From Prevotella sp. UBA6387 (GTDB lineage Bacteria; Bacteroidota; Bacteroidia; Bacteroidales; Bacteroidaceae): a DNA stretch of 5,151 bases. Below are positions 4,197 through 5,151 of the stretch, one piece after another. Within the stretch, counting starts at the first letter, position 1; each line of letters begins with the position of its first letter. The notes below the pieces were generated by a model. The model was not told the DNA's origin. It did no database searches and saw only the letters and a program-made list of their open reading frames with translations. The stretch is from positions 974-6,124 of the forward strand of contig DJQL01000055.1 in NCBI GenBank assembly GCA_002437565.1. The letters run 5' to 3'. Both the position numbers and the translations under genes were made by a program.

Positions 4197-5151
4197 ATGA
4201 CAAACGGCAACAAGACTATGAGCAAAGACAAGGTAAAGATATATGCCATTGGCGAGGACCGACACTCCGGACTCGAACTTGAGTTGCAGTTCATGCCGCG
4301 CTTCTTCATCGACAACCATGGCAATCCCATGCTGCCGCACACCCACGGCTTTTATCAGATAATATGGTTTCGCCGCGGGCACGGCACGCACATGGTCGAC
4401 TTCGTGGACTATCCGGTAAACGACAACACCATTTTCTTCATAGCCCCCGGCCAAATACACGCTTTCGACCACAACACCGACTATCAAGGCGTGGTAATAC
4501 ACTTCAACGCGAGCTTCATGGTCGATGAGGAGTCGAGCGAAAGCATGTTCTTGAAATACAACGTGTTCAACGCCTACGACTCCCTTCCATGCTGCAACAT
4601 AACGGCAGACGAGGAACAAAGGCTGCTCGGAATAGTCAGCGAGATGAACCGTGAGTACGCGCTCACCGGTGCGTTTGCCCACAAGGACTATATGCGGTGC
4701 CTGCTGCGCCTGTTCCTCATACGCGTGCAGCGCGGTGGCGAGCGCAAGGAGGTGCCAAAACTCTACGTGACGAGCGTCGCCAACCGCACGTTCGTGCGCT
4801 TCCGCCAACTGCTCGAGAACAACTTCCGCACCATACACACCGTGCAGGAATACGCCAGCCTGCTCAACGTCTCGGCACGCAGCCTGACAAACTACGTGCG
4901 CCAGAGCGCTCACCGCTCCCCACTACAGATAATAAACGACCGCATAGTGCTCGAGGCCAAGCGACAGCTCCAGAACTCCACCATGAGCATCAAGGAGATT
5001 GGCTACCAGTTGGGCTTCGACGACCCGTCTTACTTCGTGAAGTTCTTCAAGCGGCAGACTGGCTACATACCGTCAGAGGCGCGCGCCCACTCCATGGCCA
5101 CGGCAGAAAACACTACACACATTAATAATAACATGAAAGACATGAAACAGA
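4197..5151 (+). CDS. AraC-family transcriptional regulator with cupin-like N-terminal domain (no stop before window edge)
   Basis: The plus-strand frame from ATG 4197 stays open for 318 codons to the window end. Residues about 20-110 form a cupin-like ligand domain of the AraC type, with PHTHGFYQIIWF (47-58), the turn APGQIHAF (83-90) and VVIHFNASF (99-107). Residues about 195-297 form the AraC DNA-binding domain with two helix-turn-helix units. The first is TVQEYASLLNVSARSLTNYVRQ (215-236); the second is SIKEIGYQLGF (264-274), continuing through DDPSYFVKFFKRQTGYIPSEAR, the AraC signature. It is expected to bind DNA and usually to activate, with a small effector sensed by the cupin; the effector is unknown. 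ATG 4197 is the first usable start, since a TGA in frame lies at 4182-4184; ATG 4218 (MSKDK) is an alternative. The part past residue 300 is an unexpectedly long polar tail for this family. It is divergent from the alpha/beta-barrel gene. Confidence 0.93.
   Translation, partial: MTNGNKTMSKDKVKIYAIGEDRHSGLELELQFMPRFFIDNHGNPMLPHTHGFYQIIWFRRGHGTHMVDFVDYPVNDNTIFFIAPGQIHAFDHNTDYQGVVIHFNASFMVDEESSESMFLKYNVFNAYDSLPCCNITADEEQRLLGIVSEMNREYALTGAFAHKDYMRCLLRLFLIRVQRGGERKEVPKLYVTSVANRTFVRFRQLLENNFRTIHTVQEYASLLNVSARSLTNYVRQSAHRSPLQIINDRIVLEAKRQLQNSTMSIKEIGYQLGFDDPSYFVKFFKRQTGYIPSEARAHSMATAENTTHINNNMKDMKQ

Noticed and set aside
4164..4913. 249-codon open frame on the minus strand opposite the AraC-family gene
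   Set aside because: It has His/Val/Glu/Ala-rich shadow composition, lies wholly antisense to a clear AraC-family protein, and would cross the palindrome and promoter at its 3' end.

Overview
The window looks like chromosomal DNA of a Bacteroidales bacterium, most likely Prevotella or a close relative with fairly high G+C. This rests on protein resemblance (ArgR next to a GNAT acetyltransferase, a BI-1 membrane protein, and an AAA-ATPase/PD-(D/E)XK protein of the kind common in Bacteroidales). It also rests on repeated Bacteroidetes-type promoter elements (TAnnTTTG at -7, a TTG about 18-21 bases upstream) and on the absence of strong Shine-Dalgarno sequences. No rRNA, tRNA, insertion sequence or CRISPR array was seen.

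Layout. Positions 1-626 (minus strand) hold the start of an arginine-related operon: argR, then after nine bases a GNAT-family acyltransferase cut by the left edge. The leader upstream of argR (about 640-760) is AT-rich, carries a good promoter and is crowded with TGCA half-sites that could be ArgR operators. A strong hairpin at 764-800 ends the next transcription unit. That unit (826-3175, minus strand) is a YetJ/YccA-like Bax-inhibitor-1 membrane protein followed 22 bases later by a 528-residue ATPase with a C-terminal PD-(D/E)XK nuclease-like domain. Both probably run from one promoter at 3207-3237.

Positions 3176-3705 have no convincing protein gene. They hold a degenerate 22-bp tandem repeat array (about 3375-3504) and a minus-strand hairpin/T-tract terminator (3535-3593) with a -7-like element just upstream, possibly a short RNA unit. 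A small minus-strand gene for a dimeric alpha/beta-barrel (monooxygenase-like) protein lies at 3706-4002. Divergent from it, on the plus strand from 4197 to the right edge, is an AraC-family regulator with an N-terminal cupin-like sensor domain. The 194-base divergent region contains promoter elements in both directions and a 34-bp imperfect palindrome directly before the regulator's start codon.

Functional links: ArgR probably represses its own operon and other arginine genes. The co-directional acyltransferase is a candidate for an early step of (N-acyl)arginine biosynthesis. The AraC protein probably controls itself and perhaps one or both neighbouring genes. The BI-1/ATPase pairing rests on spacing only. 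No complete new system can be demonstrated here. The most worthwhile leads are the araC palindrome, the 22-bp repeat array and possible short RNA, the argR half-site cluster, and the argR-linked GNAT.
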